Numbered from the stretch's first letter, positions 1 to 7,945 are shown. The stretch is DNA of 9,902 nucleotides from CAWHPS01 sp963831235 (GCA_963831235.1 CAWHPS010000005.1:1-9902); one strand, 5' to 3'. The notes: a model not told the origin generated them from the sequence alone. Translations and numbers: made by a program.

Positions 1-3000
1 TTTCTTTTTCTCTCGCGACAAGAAGACATACATGGCAGGAATCACCAAAAGGGTCAGCACAAGTGAAAAGATAATGCCTCCGATTATTGTAATGCCAAGG
101 GGTGCACGACTGTGGGCTCCGGAGCCCCATGCGAGTGCAATCGGCAATGCGCCGAGGGATGTTGCGAGGCTTGTCATAAGAATGGGGCGGAGCCGCAAGC
201 GCGCGGCATTTACCACTGCATCAAGTTTGGCTTCACCGGCCTTGCGTCTCTGGTTTGCGAACTCCACTATAAGGATGCCGTTTTTTGTCACTAGACCTAT
301 GAGCATGATAATACCTATTTGTGAAAAGATATTCAGTGTCTGATTGAACATCCAGAGTGAAAGAAGTGCTCCGGCAAAGGCGAGGGGAACTGTGGCCATA
401 ATAATCAAGGGATCAATAAAACTTCCGAATTGGGCGGCAAGCACAAGGAAAATAAGCACTAGTGCCAGTCCAAGAGCGAAGCCGGTGTTTGAGGAGCTTT
501 CAGAGAAATCGCGCGAGGTGCCTGCAAGGGCTGTGTTAAAAGAAGGGTCCAGCGTGCGTTTGGCAATCTTCCCCATTTCGGTAATGGCCCCACCCAGAGT
601 TTTGCCGGGGGCAAGACCGGCGGAGACGGTTGCTGATTTAAAACGGTTGTAATGGTAAAGCTGGGGAGGTGTGCCAGCCTCGGTCATTTCCACTAGATTG
701 TCAAGTTGAATCAGGTCGCCCTTATTGTTCCGTATATAATAGGAAGTGAGATCAAGCGGCCTTTCACGATCTTCAATGATGACCTGGGCGATCACGGAAT
801 ATTGCTGACCGTCCATTATGAAATGACCGATTCTGCCTCCACTCAGGGCAAGTTGAAGGGTACGGGAAACATCCATTACTGTTATTCCAAGTTCAGCTGC
901 CTTAAGCCGGTTTATAGTAATCCTTAGCTCGGGTTTGTTGAATTTGAGGTTGATATCAACCCCTTCAAACATATCATTCTGACTCACTTCATCCAGAAAT
1001 TCGGGAATAGCAGCCTTAAGTTTTGCGAAATCGTTGTTCTGCAAAACAAATTGCACCGGCATAGAGGTTCTGCTTCCGGAGCCAACGGATATCGTCTGTT
1101 CCTGAATTGCAAAACCCCTTGCGTCGTTGAAGCGCGAAAGGTTTCTGTTGATCATAGCCACAATCTGTTGCTGAGATCTTCTGCGCTCCCCTGGATCTGT
1201 CAGAGTGACACGGATGTTAGCGCTGTTTCCAGAACCCCCGCCGCCGAAACCTGGCGCTACCATTTCAAGCACTGCTTTATTTTCCGGCACAGAGTCTGCC
1301 ACAAAAGCGGCGACTCGGTCGGTGTAGTTCAGCATATAATCAAAGGATGTTCCTTCGGGACCTGTCAAAGCAACGCGAAACTGGCTACGATCCTCCATGG
1401 GTGCAAGTTCGGACGGCAAAATCTTGAAAAACAGGATGATAAGTGAAATACAGACAGCAAAAATCACAAAGGTCAAACGTCTTTTCCGCATAAAGGTATT
1501 CAGGATATCTTTGTAGGTATTGTCCATCCATATGAAAAAGGGTTCGGTCTTTTTATAGAACCAGCCATGACCTGTATGTTTGGAAGTCATAAGCACGTTC
1601 AGTACCGGTGTAAGGGATAATGAGACAAAGGCCGAGATAAGTACCGCACCTGCAACAACAATGCCGAACTCCCTGAAAAGTCTTCCTACAAATCCCTGAA
1701 GAAATACTATGGGGAGAAAGACAATGGCCAGAGTTATGGATGTGGATATCACGGCAAAATAAATTTCATTGGAGCCTTCCAAGGCGGCCGTATGCCTGTT
1801 CATTCCCTTTTCAATTTTTTTAAATATATTCTCGGTGACAACAATGCCGTCATCTACCACAAGGCCTGTCGCAAGAACTATTCCAAGAAGCGTCAGGATA
1901 TTGATGCTGAAGCCGGATACATACATTATAAAAAAAGTTCCGATGAGCGATACCGGAATATCAATCAAAGGCCGGAGTGCGATAAGCCAATCCCGGAAAA
2001 AAAGGAAAATGATCATGATCACCAGAAGAAAGGCGATGATAAGGGTTTGGCGGACTTCCTCCACGGAGCTTTTAACGAATCTGGTTTTGTCCATAATAAC
2101 ATCAATCTGTATATCCTCCGGTGTTTCATTTCTGATTTGCTTCAGGCGCTTGTAGAACTCATCTGCTATATCGATATAGTTTGATCCGGGTTGAGGAATG
2201 ATTGCAAGCCCGACCATTGGAATACCTGAGTTTTTAAGTATTGTCTGATCATTTTCCGGGCCAAGCTCCGCCTTTGCGACATCTCTTAGATGTATTATCT
2301 GCCCAGGGATTGATTTAATTATAAGATTATTGAATTCTTCCTCTGTTGATAAAAGACCGACAGTATTCACGATAAGCTCGGTATTTTTGCCGTAAATCTT
2401 ACCGGCCGGAAGCTCCACATTTTGATTACCTAAAGCCGTTACAATATCCGAAAAGGTCATTCTGTATGCAGCAAGCTTGATTGGGTCTATTAACAGGCGC
2501 ATGGCGTATTTTTTTTGGCCCCATACCTGGACGCTGCTTACACCGTCTATTGTTTGCAAACGGTCAAGGATGACGTTTTCAGCGTAATCGTCGAGTTGTA
2601 ATATGTTTCGAGTGTTGCTGCGCACAGCCACGACAATAATGGCATCGGAGCTGGCATCGGCTTTTGATACAACAGGCTGGGCATCAATATCATTGGGGAG
2701 CTGTCTTGTTGCCTGGGAAACCTTGTCTCGCACGTCGTTGGCAGCTGTTTCAAGGTCGTAACCAAGGTTGAATTCCACGGTAATATTGCTGCTACCCTGA
2801 TTACTCGTGGATGAAATGGTGCGTATGCCTTGAATGCCGTTTATCGCCTTTTCAAGGGGTTCGGTAATCTGGGATTCTATGACATCCGCGTTGGCCCCTG
2901 TATAATTGGTGCGTACATTGATAGATGGAGGATCGATTGAAGGGTATTCGCGCACGCCCAGAAAGTGAAAGCCAATCCCGCCGAAAAGCACTATGATGAT

Positions 3001-3054
3001 GCTCATTACAATGGCGAGTACCGGACGCTTGAGGCTTAATGTTGGAAGACTCAT
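1..3054 (-). CDS. RND efflux pump, inner-membrane permease (HAE1/AcrB-like), 3' end cut by window edge
   Basis: This is the proton-driven inner-membrane pump of a tripartite efflux system. I translated the minus strand across the region and found one open frame of 1018 codons from the ATG at 3054-3052 to the edge. It starts MSLPTLSLKRPVLAIVMS, the usual amphipathic start of TM1. TM4 carries the paired proton-relay aspartates (VVDDG, D401 and D402, like AcrB D407/D408). TM10 carries the matching lysine in LVTKNGILIVEF (K924, like AcrB K940). The two large periplasmic loops lie at about 30-335 and 550-850. The last visible residues (VIPAMYVFLSREKKK) are the normal family end, so only a few codons are missing. 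No clear Shine-Dalgarno is seen; the gene starts 43 nt after the adaptor gene and probably depends on its translation. The motif set fits HAE1 multidrug pumps rather than CusA-type metal pumps, but the substrate cannot be read from sequence. Confidence 0.95.
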   Translation of the reverse strand, partial: MSLPTLSLKRPVLAIVMSIIIVLFGGIGFHFLGVREYPSIDPPSINVRTNYTGANADVIESQITEPLEKAINGIQGIRTISSTSNQGSSNITVEFNLGYDLETAANDVRDKVSQATRQLPNDIDAQPVVSKADASSDAIIVVAVRSNTRNILQLDDYAENVILDRLQTIDGVSSVQVWGQKKYAMRLLIDPIKLAAYRMTFSDIVTALGNQNVELPAGKIYGKNTELIVNTVGLLSTEEEFNNLIIKSIPGQIIHLRDVAKAELGPENDQTILKNSGIPMVGLAIIPQPGSNYIDIADEFYKRLKQIRNETPEDIQIDVIMDKTRFVKSSVEEVRQTLIIAFLLVIMIIFLFFRDWLIALRPLIDIPVSLIGTFFIMYVSGFSINILTLLGIVLATGLVVDDGIVVTENIFKKIEKGMNRHTAALEGSNEIYFAVISTSITLAIVFLPIVFLQGFVGRLFREFGIVVAGAVLISAFVSLSLTPVLNVLMTSKHTGHGWFYKKTEPFFIWMDNTYKDILNTFMRKRRLTFVIFAVCISLIILFFKILPSELAPMEDRSQFRVALTGPEGTSFDYMLNYTDRVAAFVADSVPENKAVLEMVAPGFGGGGSGNSANIRVTLTDPGERRRSQQQIVAMINRNLSRFNDARGFAIQEQTISVGSGSRTSMPVQFVLQNNDFAKLKAAIPEFLDEVSQNDMFEGVDINLKFNKPELRITINRLKAAELGITVMDVSRTLQLALSGGRIGHFIMDGQQYSVIAQVIIEDRERPLDLTSYYIRNNKGDLIQLDNLVEMTEAGTPPQLYHYNRFKSATVSAGLAPGKTLGGAITEMGKIAKRTLDPSFNTALAGTSRDFSESSSNTGFALGLALVLIFLVLAAQFGSFIDPLIIMATVPLAFAGALLSLWMFNQTLNIFSQIGIIMLIGLVTKNGILIVEFANQRRKAGEAKLDAVVNAARLRLRPILMTSLATSLGALPIALAWGSGAHSRAPLGITIIGGIIFSLVLTLLVIPAMYVFLSREKKK

Positions 3055-3097
3055 GATATGTTCATTGTTGTATGGATTTTACCGGATAAACGCCTTT

Positions 3098-4159
3098 TTA
3101 TCTGACCGATAGGGTTACTTTCAGAGTCATTTTAGGTTTTATAAAAAGCAGGGCACTCGTTACCACCGTATCGCCTGCATTCAGGCCTTTCGTAATTTGA
3201 ATTAGGGAATCACCGCGGATTCCGGTTTCTACAATCCTGAAATCGGCCGCCCCGTTTTTTACAACAACAACCTTTTTGCTTCGCATATCGGGAATTATGC
3301 ACTGAGTGGGGATCATCAAAGCATTGTTAATCTTTTTAAGGCCCAGATCAATATTTGCAAAAGCCCCCGGGAAAAGTTTGGCATCGTTGTTTTGGACAAT
3401 AGCTCTAACTTTGATTGAGCGGGTGTTTTCGTCAACCTGGGGCTCAATCGCGGATACTTTGGCAACAAAGGTTTTGCTGAAACCAGCCACGGTAAACTTC
3501 ACAGGATCACCATTGCCAACAGATGAACTGTATTTTTCCGGGATTGTAAAATCAACTTTGAGCGGATTAATCTGCTGGAGTGATGCGATAGTTGTTGCCG
3601 GAGTTATATATGCGCCCTGGCTTATATTCTTAAGGCCAAGCATGCCGCTGAACGGGGCTCGTGTTTCGGTTTTTTCAATCTGCGCTTTTATATTTTCAAT
3701 ATCCGCTAAAACGACTTTGAGCTGGGTTGAGGCATTATCATATTCCTGTTCTCCGACTCCGTTGATCGCAAGCAATTGTTTCATGCGCTTTTCGGTCTTT
3801 TCCGCAGTTTCCTTTTGAGCTTCCAGTTTTTTATGCTGGGCCTGCAGGTCATCATCAAAAAATTTTACAAGAAGAGTCCCTTTATTAACAAAAGAACCTT
3901 CCTTAAGATTCAAACCGGTAATCACTCCGGAAACCTGTGCGTGAAGGTCAATGTTTTCTGATGCAATAAGCGTTCCAGAAGTGAGGACACTGTTTTCAAG
4001 CTCTCTTGGCTGCACAATAAAACCGTTTACCTGAAGGACTTTGTTTTTTATGGCCGGCCCTTTTGTATCAGCATATTGCGGGTTAATGATCTTATTATAG
4101 ATAATGATGCATAGCATCAAACCCAGTATTGTAAAGGCGACAATCTTGATTTTAGACAT
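3098..4159 (-). CDS. RND efflux periplasmic adaptor subunit (HlyD/AcrA-type membrane fusion protein)
   Basis: The 353-residue protein is the periplasmic adaptor that links an RND pump to an outer-membrane channel. Residues 5-22 form one hydrophobic segment, an N-terminal anchor or signal. There is a cysteine at 17 but no proper lipobox (LMLC), so a lipoprotein is unlikely. The split lipoyl-type domain lies at about 65-100 and 165-197 (TRAPFSGMLG at 166-175, QGAYITP after it). Between them a fairly short charged helical hairpin (about 103-165) contacts the channel. The beta-barrel and membrane-proximal parts follow, with the family signatures DENTRSIKVRA (243-253) and LFPGAFANIDL (262-272). 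The length is slightly short compared with AcrA but normal for the family. The start is supported by GAGGGG at 4170-4175, 10 nt upstream of the ATG. It is the first gene of the operon with the RND pump. Confidence 0.95.
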   Translation of the reverse strand: MSKIKIVAFTILGLMLCIIIYNKIINPQYADTKGPAIKNKVLQVNGFIVQPRELENSVLTSGTLIASENIDLHAQVSGVITGLNLKEGSFVNKGTLLVKFFDDDLQAQHKKLEAQKETAEKTEKRMKQLLAINGVGEQEYDNASTQLKVVLADIENIKAQIEKTETRAPFSGMLGLKNISQGAYITPATTIASLQQINPLKVDFTIPEKYSSSVGNGDPVKFTVAGFSKTFVAKVSAIEPQVDENTRSIKVRAIVQNNDAKLFPGAFANIDLGLKKINNALMIPTQCIIPDMRSKKVVVVKNGAADFRIVETGIRGDSLIQITKGLNAGDTVVTSALLFIKPKMTLKVTLSVR

Positions 4160-4643
4160 TGATAGGGGACCCCTCGTTTTATTTTGCTATAATATAGTTA
4201 TTTCTTGAAGGTTTTTCCTGGTCATTTAATCCGGATACTGTTGGATTCCGGTCAATCAGCATGATTCATGGTAATTTAGCCACAGGTGGAAAAGTTCGTC
4301 CGGATTATCCCTTGTTTCGGTAATTTCAAGTTATGTGGATTAAAAACTCCAGTGCAAACACCTTACAAAGTCCCATCTTTTTCCTTGAATTTTAAGCGTT
4401 TCAGGGTCTATATTCTTAACACGCAAAGCGTGCAAGGATGATGTTCAGGCAAAATTATTCGGTATCCAGTGCACATGAAGTAATTTGTTTGCGCTCCGGA
4501 TTTACGAATAGATAAAAACATTCCTGGGGCTTCCTACTTCTGGCGGTCAGGGGGTTTTTGGCGTTACCTCGGCCTTTGCAGAGCTGTTTGTCGTTAGCAG
4601 GTTTACAAGCGACTATGGCAGGGATGTGGAGGCTTTTTTCGCT

Positions 4644-4673
4644 TTGGCGCATAAAACAGAGAATGATTAATAT
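4644..4673 (+). promoter_or_regulatory. Candidate sigma70-type promoter for the DUF1538-PII operon
   Basis: TTGGCG at 4644-4649 and TAATAT at 4668-4673 are separated by 18 bases and match the -35 and -10 consensus at four and five of six positions. Transcription would start near 4680 and leave a very short leader just ahead of the ribosome binding site at 4687-4692. The call rests on pattern alone. Confidence 0.35.
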
Positions 4674-4686
4674 CTCAGGTATATAA

Positions 4687-4692
4687 AAGGAG
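4687..4692 (+). promoter_or_regulatory. Ribosome binding site of the DUF1538 gene
   Basis: AAGGAG lies only 4 nt before the ATG at 4697. The core is strong but the spacing is shorter than usual. The start is kept because no better ATG follows before the first membrane segment. Confidence 0.7.
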
Positions 4693-4696
4693 TAAA

Positions 4697-6403
4697 ATGA
4701 AAACAGAACAGGACTATGGCACAGGCAGGATAAAACTTGGTTTTGGAAAAACATTAAGCATCCTTATGCCCTATGTCAGAAATAAATTTATTGACCAGAT
4801 AAAGGGTGTGTGGTTTATTGTCCTTTATCTTATTCTTTTTCAGGTAATTGTCCTCCGTTTGCCAATTGTTTATTCGCTTATGATATCCCTCGGCATTGCC
4901 ATAGTTGTTCTGGGGCTTATGTTTTTTATGGAAGGAATCCTGCTGGGGCTAATGCCATTCAGTGAAACCATTGGTTCGCTTTTGCCAAAAAAATCAAAAC
5001 TCCCTGTTATCCTGACATTCGGTTTTATCGTGGGCATGGGTGCAACATTTGCCGAACCGGCCATCGGCGCGCTTAAAGCCGCAGGGGCCAATGTTCTGCC
5101 CGATAATGCGCCGCTCCTTTTCAGTCTGCTGAACGAATTCTCAGGGCAGCTTGTTTTCTGTGTTGGTGCTGGAGTAGGTATGGCCGTCCTTATTAGCCTC
5201 CTGCGGTTTTTATACGGATGGCGTCTTAGGACTATCATTATCCCCAGTCTGATAATTACTATGACTTTAACCATCTGGGCCCATTTTAACGGTGTGCTTC
5301 AACCTATAATCGGTCTTGCATGGGATTGCGGAGGAATTACCACGGGTCCGGTGACCGTACCCATTGTGCTTGCACTTGGTATCGGGGTGTGCCGTGTTGC
5401 CGGAAGCGGTGATTCAACCAGTGCGGGATTTGGTACAGTTTCGATGGCTTCAATGCTGCCGGTACTGGCCGTTCTTATCCTCGGCGTTGTCCATTTTTAT
5501 AAGGATGATTATTATGGCCGTCCTAATTGTAAAAGTACCATTGTCGCCTCCAGGATTGTGGATGAAACCTCTAAAGAAACAGGAGCTCAGAAGCGGTATC
5601 ACCTGAAGGGTTTTTCTGAATCGGACATAGAGGAATTCAAGAGAAACGGCGAACTGAAAGGAAAATATACCATTGGTTACGAAGGAGGTGTGTCTGAGCT
5701 TAGAGAAGGGAAAATTTGCGTAACCAATGCGACCATTGTATTTACAAAAACAAATACCAGTACGGTAAATAAGGACAATGTAAAGAAATGGGACGCCAAC
5801 AGCCATCTCTTTGCAATGCTTAAAGACTCCGCAATGGCTTCTTTACAGGCCATTATACCGCTGGTGCTCTTTCTCCTGATAACCTTGCGCCTGGTCTTGA
5901 GGGAAAAGGTACCGCAGGCTGATGAAATTACTGCTGGAATTATTTTTGCACTTATAGGCATGACCCTCTTTTCCCTTGGGATTTTATTGGGCTTGACCCC
6001 GCTTGGCAATCAACTCGGACAGAATACTGTCTCGGCCTTTACCCCCATAGTACCATGGGGAATGGAAGGCGTTCATGGCCCCTTGTACGGCGAAGGCTTT
6101 TGGGGGAAACTTGTGGCTATTGTTTTCGGTTTTTTACTTGGATATGGCGCCACTCTTGCCGAACCTGCGCTTAATGCGGTCGGAGTCACCGTGGAGAAAA
6201 TCACCGTGGGTGCATTCAAAAAGATTCTGCTTATTCAGACCGTTGCCATAGGGGTAGGGGTCGGCATTGCGCTGGGTGTGGCGAAACTAGCATTCAATAT
6301 CCCCATAACTTACTTTTTATTGCCTCTTTATATCATATGTGTTGTTTTTACCTTCCTGTCTTTGGAGGATATCTGCAATTTTGCTTGGGACAGCGGGGGG
6401 TGA
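4697..6403 (+). CDS. DUF1538-family membrane transporter, fused two-domain (UmpA-UmpB-like), frame broken near the 3' end
   Basis: The 568-residue open frame encodes a polytopic membrane protein with two DUF1538 repeats. Repeat 1 carries GATFAEPA (115-122) and AWDCGGITTGPVTVP (208-222). Repeat 2 carries GATLAEPA (484-491) and AWDSGG (563-568), after which the frame stops at TGA 6401-6403. The matching continuation VTTGPMTVP follows in the -1 frame, so the protein was evidently meant to be about 638 residues. A hydrophilic stretch at about 270-370 joins the repeats and is likely a soluble linker domain. Known for the family: Halomonas UmpA and UmpB, both DUF1538, together act as a Na+(Li+,K+)/H+ antiporter; here both halves are in one chain. 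Inference: monovalent cation/proton exchange in the inner membrane, regulated by the overlapping PII-like gene. The family call is firm; the substrate is not. Confidence 0.9.
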   Translation: MKTEQDYGTGRIKLGFGKTLSILMPYVRNKFIDQIKGVWFIVLYLILFQVIVLRLPIVYSLMISLGIAIVVLGLMFFMEGILLGLMPFSETIGSLLPKKSKLPVILTFGFIVGMGATFAEPAIGALKAAGANVLPDNAPLLFSLLNEFSGQLVFCVGAGVGMAVLISLLRFLYGWRLRTIIIPSLIITMTLTIWAHFNGVLQPIIGLAWDCGGITTGPVTVPIVLALGIGVCRVAGSGDSTSAGFGTVSMASMLPVLAVLILGVVHFYKDDYYGRPNCKSTIVASRIVDETSKETGAQKRYHLKGFSESDIEEFKRNGELKGKYTIGYEGGVSELREGKICVTNATIVFTKTNTSTVNKDNVKKWDANSHLFAMLKDSAMASLQAIIPLVLFLLITLRLVLREKVPQADEITAGIIFALIGMTLFSLGILLGLTPLGNQLGQNTVSAFTPIVPWGMEGVHGPLYGEGFWGKLVAIVFGFLLGYGATLAEPALNAVGVTVEKITVGAFKKILLIQTVAIGVGVGIALGVAKLAFNIPITYFLLPLYIICVVFTFLSLEDICNFAWDSGG

Positions 6404-6612
6404 CAACCGGCCCGATGACTGTTCCTCTGGTTTTAGCAATGGGTCTTGGAATAGGTTCCAATATTCCAGGTGTAATCGAAGGTTTTGGCATTCTTGCCAT
6501 TGCCTCAGTTACCCCGGTTATCGCGGTACTCCTTGTCGGTATCATTGTAAGAAAAAGCAGCGGAAACCAAATTGAATCAACCCAAACAACGGGAGTGATT
6601 GCAAATGACTGA
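6400..6612 (+). pseudogene. Out-of-frame C-terminal part of the DUF1538 transporter
   Basis: This segment continues the DUF1538 gene in the -1 frame. It begins VTTGPMTVPLVLAMGLGIG, which exactly completes the AWDSGG signature just before it and parallels AWDCGGITTGPVTVP of repeat 1. About 70 residues follow, including a hydrophobic stretch (ILAIASVTPVIAVLLVGIIV) and a hydrophilic tail ending ...GVIAND. The only upstream ATG in this frame (6337) has no ribosome binding site and would add residues unlike the family, so independent translation is unlikely. The stop at 6610-6612 overlaps the start of the PII-like gene, as expected of a functional operon. The break may be a sequencing error in the G6 run, a real mutation, or a frameshift used by the cell. 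The type 'pseudogene' here means only that the frame is broken as read. Confidence 0.8.
6591..6595 (+). promoter_or_regulatory. Ribosome binding site that fixes the start of the triple-PII gene
   Basis: GGGAG lies 9 nt before ATG 6605 and only 3 nt before the in-frame TTG at 6599, so the ATG is the better start. The site lies inside the out-of-frame DUF1538 C-terminal coding sequence, so the two genes are arranged for translational coupling. Confidence 0.7.
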
Positions 6613-7732
6613 TCTAAAATACAATACTGACTTTTCGTTTTTAACCATTGTTTTTCCAAAAGGGACAGCTTCTGCAATAGTCCGTCAGGTGGTAGGTGCA
6701 GGCGCGTGGAGCGCCGTGATGCTTAACGCGCGAAGTACTCTTATTAAGGATAAATGGTATCAGATGTTCATGCCATCCATAAGTCCGGAACAGGAAGTGG
6801 CTGAAATGCTTGTTCCAAACAATTTTGTGGATGAAGTCATGAATATGGCCGTGGTTTCAGGCAAGCTTCATCGTTTTGGCTCAGGTGCAATTTATTGCCT
6901 GCCATGCGAAAGGGCATGGGGGCCTTTCAAGCCGCATCCCGGACACGAGATATCTTCAGGCAATGAAGGTAAGATGTCTTTTAAAAAGGACATGACCGGT
7001 ATTTTCTGTATAGCACAGAAGGGAAAATCAGAGGAGATTGCGCGGGCGGCGCTTAATATGGGCTCTCCCGGACCTACCATTGTGTTCGGCCGTGGAAGAG
7101 GAATCAGAGAGAGGCTTGGAATTCTTAGAATCGCAGTTGACCCTGAAAAAGAATTTATTCGTGTGGTTGTTGACAGTACCGATGCTGAACAGGTTTTTGC
7201 AGCCATGGTAACGGCTGGGAAACTGGATTTGCCCGGAAGGGGTTTTATTTACATGATGCCAGTGAAGAAAGGGCTTATAAATATCCAGAGTGTTGCCGGG
7301 GTCAACAGGCATTCAGCCTCAATTCAGCAGATTATAAAAACAATTGATGACATTAAAGGTAATGCGGAGTGGAGAATGCAGGCTTCCGTGTCAGATGGGA
7401 CTGTTTTGGGTAATAAGAAATTTCTGGCAGGGCTTATGCGTCTTACATTCATGGTAGAACGGGGCAGGGGTGAATCCCTTACCAAGGCAGCCATGGATGC
7501 TGGTGCACCGGGTGCAAGCATAACATACGGAAGAGAAATTGCCGTTAAAGAACAGGAAAAGACATCAGGCATCCGGATTAGCAGAGAAAAAGAAATAGTT
7601 GAAATGATTGTTTCTCCAGCCAAAGTGGATGAAATTGTAAGTCGAATCACGATTAAGGCTGAAGAGGAAAAGACAGATGATCTATATATCTATACGATTC
7701 CGGTTACAAAAGCACTCACATATTTAGGATAA
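6605..7732 (+). CDS. Triple PII-like (GlnB-superfamily) signalling protein
   Basis: The 375-residue soluble protein consists of three PII-like domains in a row: about 10-106, 130-230 and 270-373. Each has the PII pattern of a beta strand, a helix (KGKSEEIARAALNMG in domain 2), a loop, a second strand and helix, then a B-loop-like turn leading into a final strand. Compare GlnB TGKIGDGKIFVFDV with SGKLHRFGSGAIYCLP (domain 1) and AGKLDLPGRGFIYMMP (domain 2). Domain 3 keeps YIYTIPVTKAL but has lost the glycine-rich turn, so its ligand site may be degenerate. The T-loop regions are short and lack the GlnB uridylylation context. PII proteins are homotrimers that sense ATP/ADP and small ligands and bind transporters; three domains in one chain could form a pseudotrimer (inference). 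The start is ATG 6605, 9 nt after GGGAG at 6591-6595; a TTG at 6599 is too close to that site. It overlaps the DUF1538 frame by 8 nt. Confidence 0.88.
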   Translation: MTDLKYNTDFSFLTIVFPKGTASAIVRQVVGAGAWSAVMLNARSTLIKDKWYQMFMPSISPEQEVAEMLVPNNFVDEVMNMAVVSGKLHRFGSGAIYCLPCERAWGPFKPHPGHEISSGNEGKMSFKKDMTGIFCIAQKGKSEEIARAALNMGSPGPTIVFGRGRGIRERLGILRIAVDPEKEFIRVVVDSTDAEQVFAAMVTAGKLDLPGRGFIYMMPVKKGLINIQSVAGVNRHSASIQQIIKTIDDIKGNAEWRMQASVSDGTVLGNKKFLAGLMRLTFMVERGRGESLTKAAMDAGAPGASITYGREIAVKEQEKTSGIRISREKEIVEMIVSPAKVDEIVSRITIKAEEEKTDDLYIYTIPVTKALTYLG

Positions 7733-7897
7733 GAATTATAAATAAAGCTGATTTTCAAGTCCGATGATTTATCTGATCAGAAAGAATAAACAGCGGTCAA
7801 GGCAAGACAACCGCTAAGACCAAGGGGAGCAATCTTTCTCACGCATTAGAAAAACCCGATTCCAACCGCTCAATAAGCAAATTCATTCCTGTTTGTT

Positions 7898-7917
7898 CGG
7901 CGGCAGGGACGCCGCCG
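7898..7917. repeat. Hairpin 1 of the cluster
   Basis: CGGCGGC (7898-7904) pairs with GCCGCCG (7911-7917) around the six-base loop AGGGAC. One more T-A pair (7897/7918) is possible. Confidence 0.85.
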
Positions 7918-7945
7918 ACTGTTCTGATGTTTCGGCTTTTGTTTT

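Larger units (their letters stand above)
4160..4696. other. Divergent intergenic region between the efflux operon and the DUF1538-PII operon
   Basis: These 537 bases separate two operons transcribed away from each other, so promoters for both should lie here. On the minus side I see an A+T-rich tract at 4181-4200 (TATATT/TATTAT read leftward) but no convincing -35 box. A TTGACC box at 4250-4255 followed 17 nt later by GGATTA is only a weak match. A small hairpin CACGC-AAA-GCGTG sits at 4420-4432. From about 4455 to 4660 both strands are open; this is reported separately. I see no efflux-type regulator gene (TetR or MarR) in the gap. Confidence 0.6.

Noticed and set aside
1..3054. Absence of a large closed open frame on the left suggested a broken gene.
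   Set aside because: Codon-by-codon reading of the minus strand over most of the region shows one open frame with all key RND motifs; it simply lacks a stop inside the window.
4455..4754. A minus-strand open frame of 99 codons at the start of the DUF1538 gene.
   Set aside because: It begins inside the DUF1538 coding region, antisense to it and to its ribosome binding site, with no start signal. It is kept only as a possible remnant in the findings, not as a gene.
6337..6612. A separate small membrane protein starting at ATG 6337.
   Set aside because: Its first 21 residues are out-of-frame DUF1538 sequence, there is no ribosome binding site, and the family signature resumes only after the G6 run, so it is the displaced end of the transporter gene.
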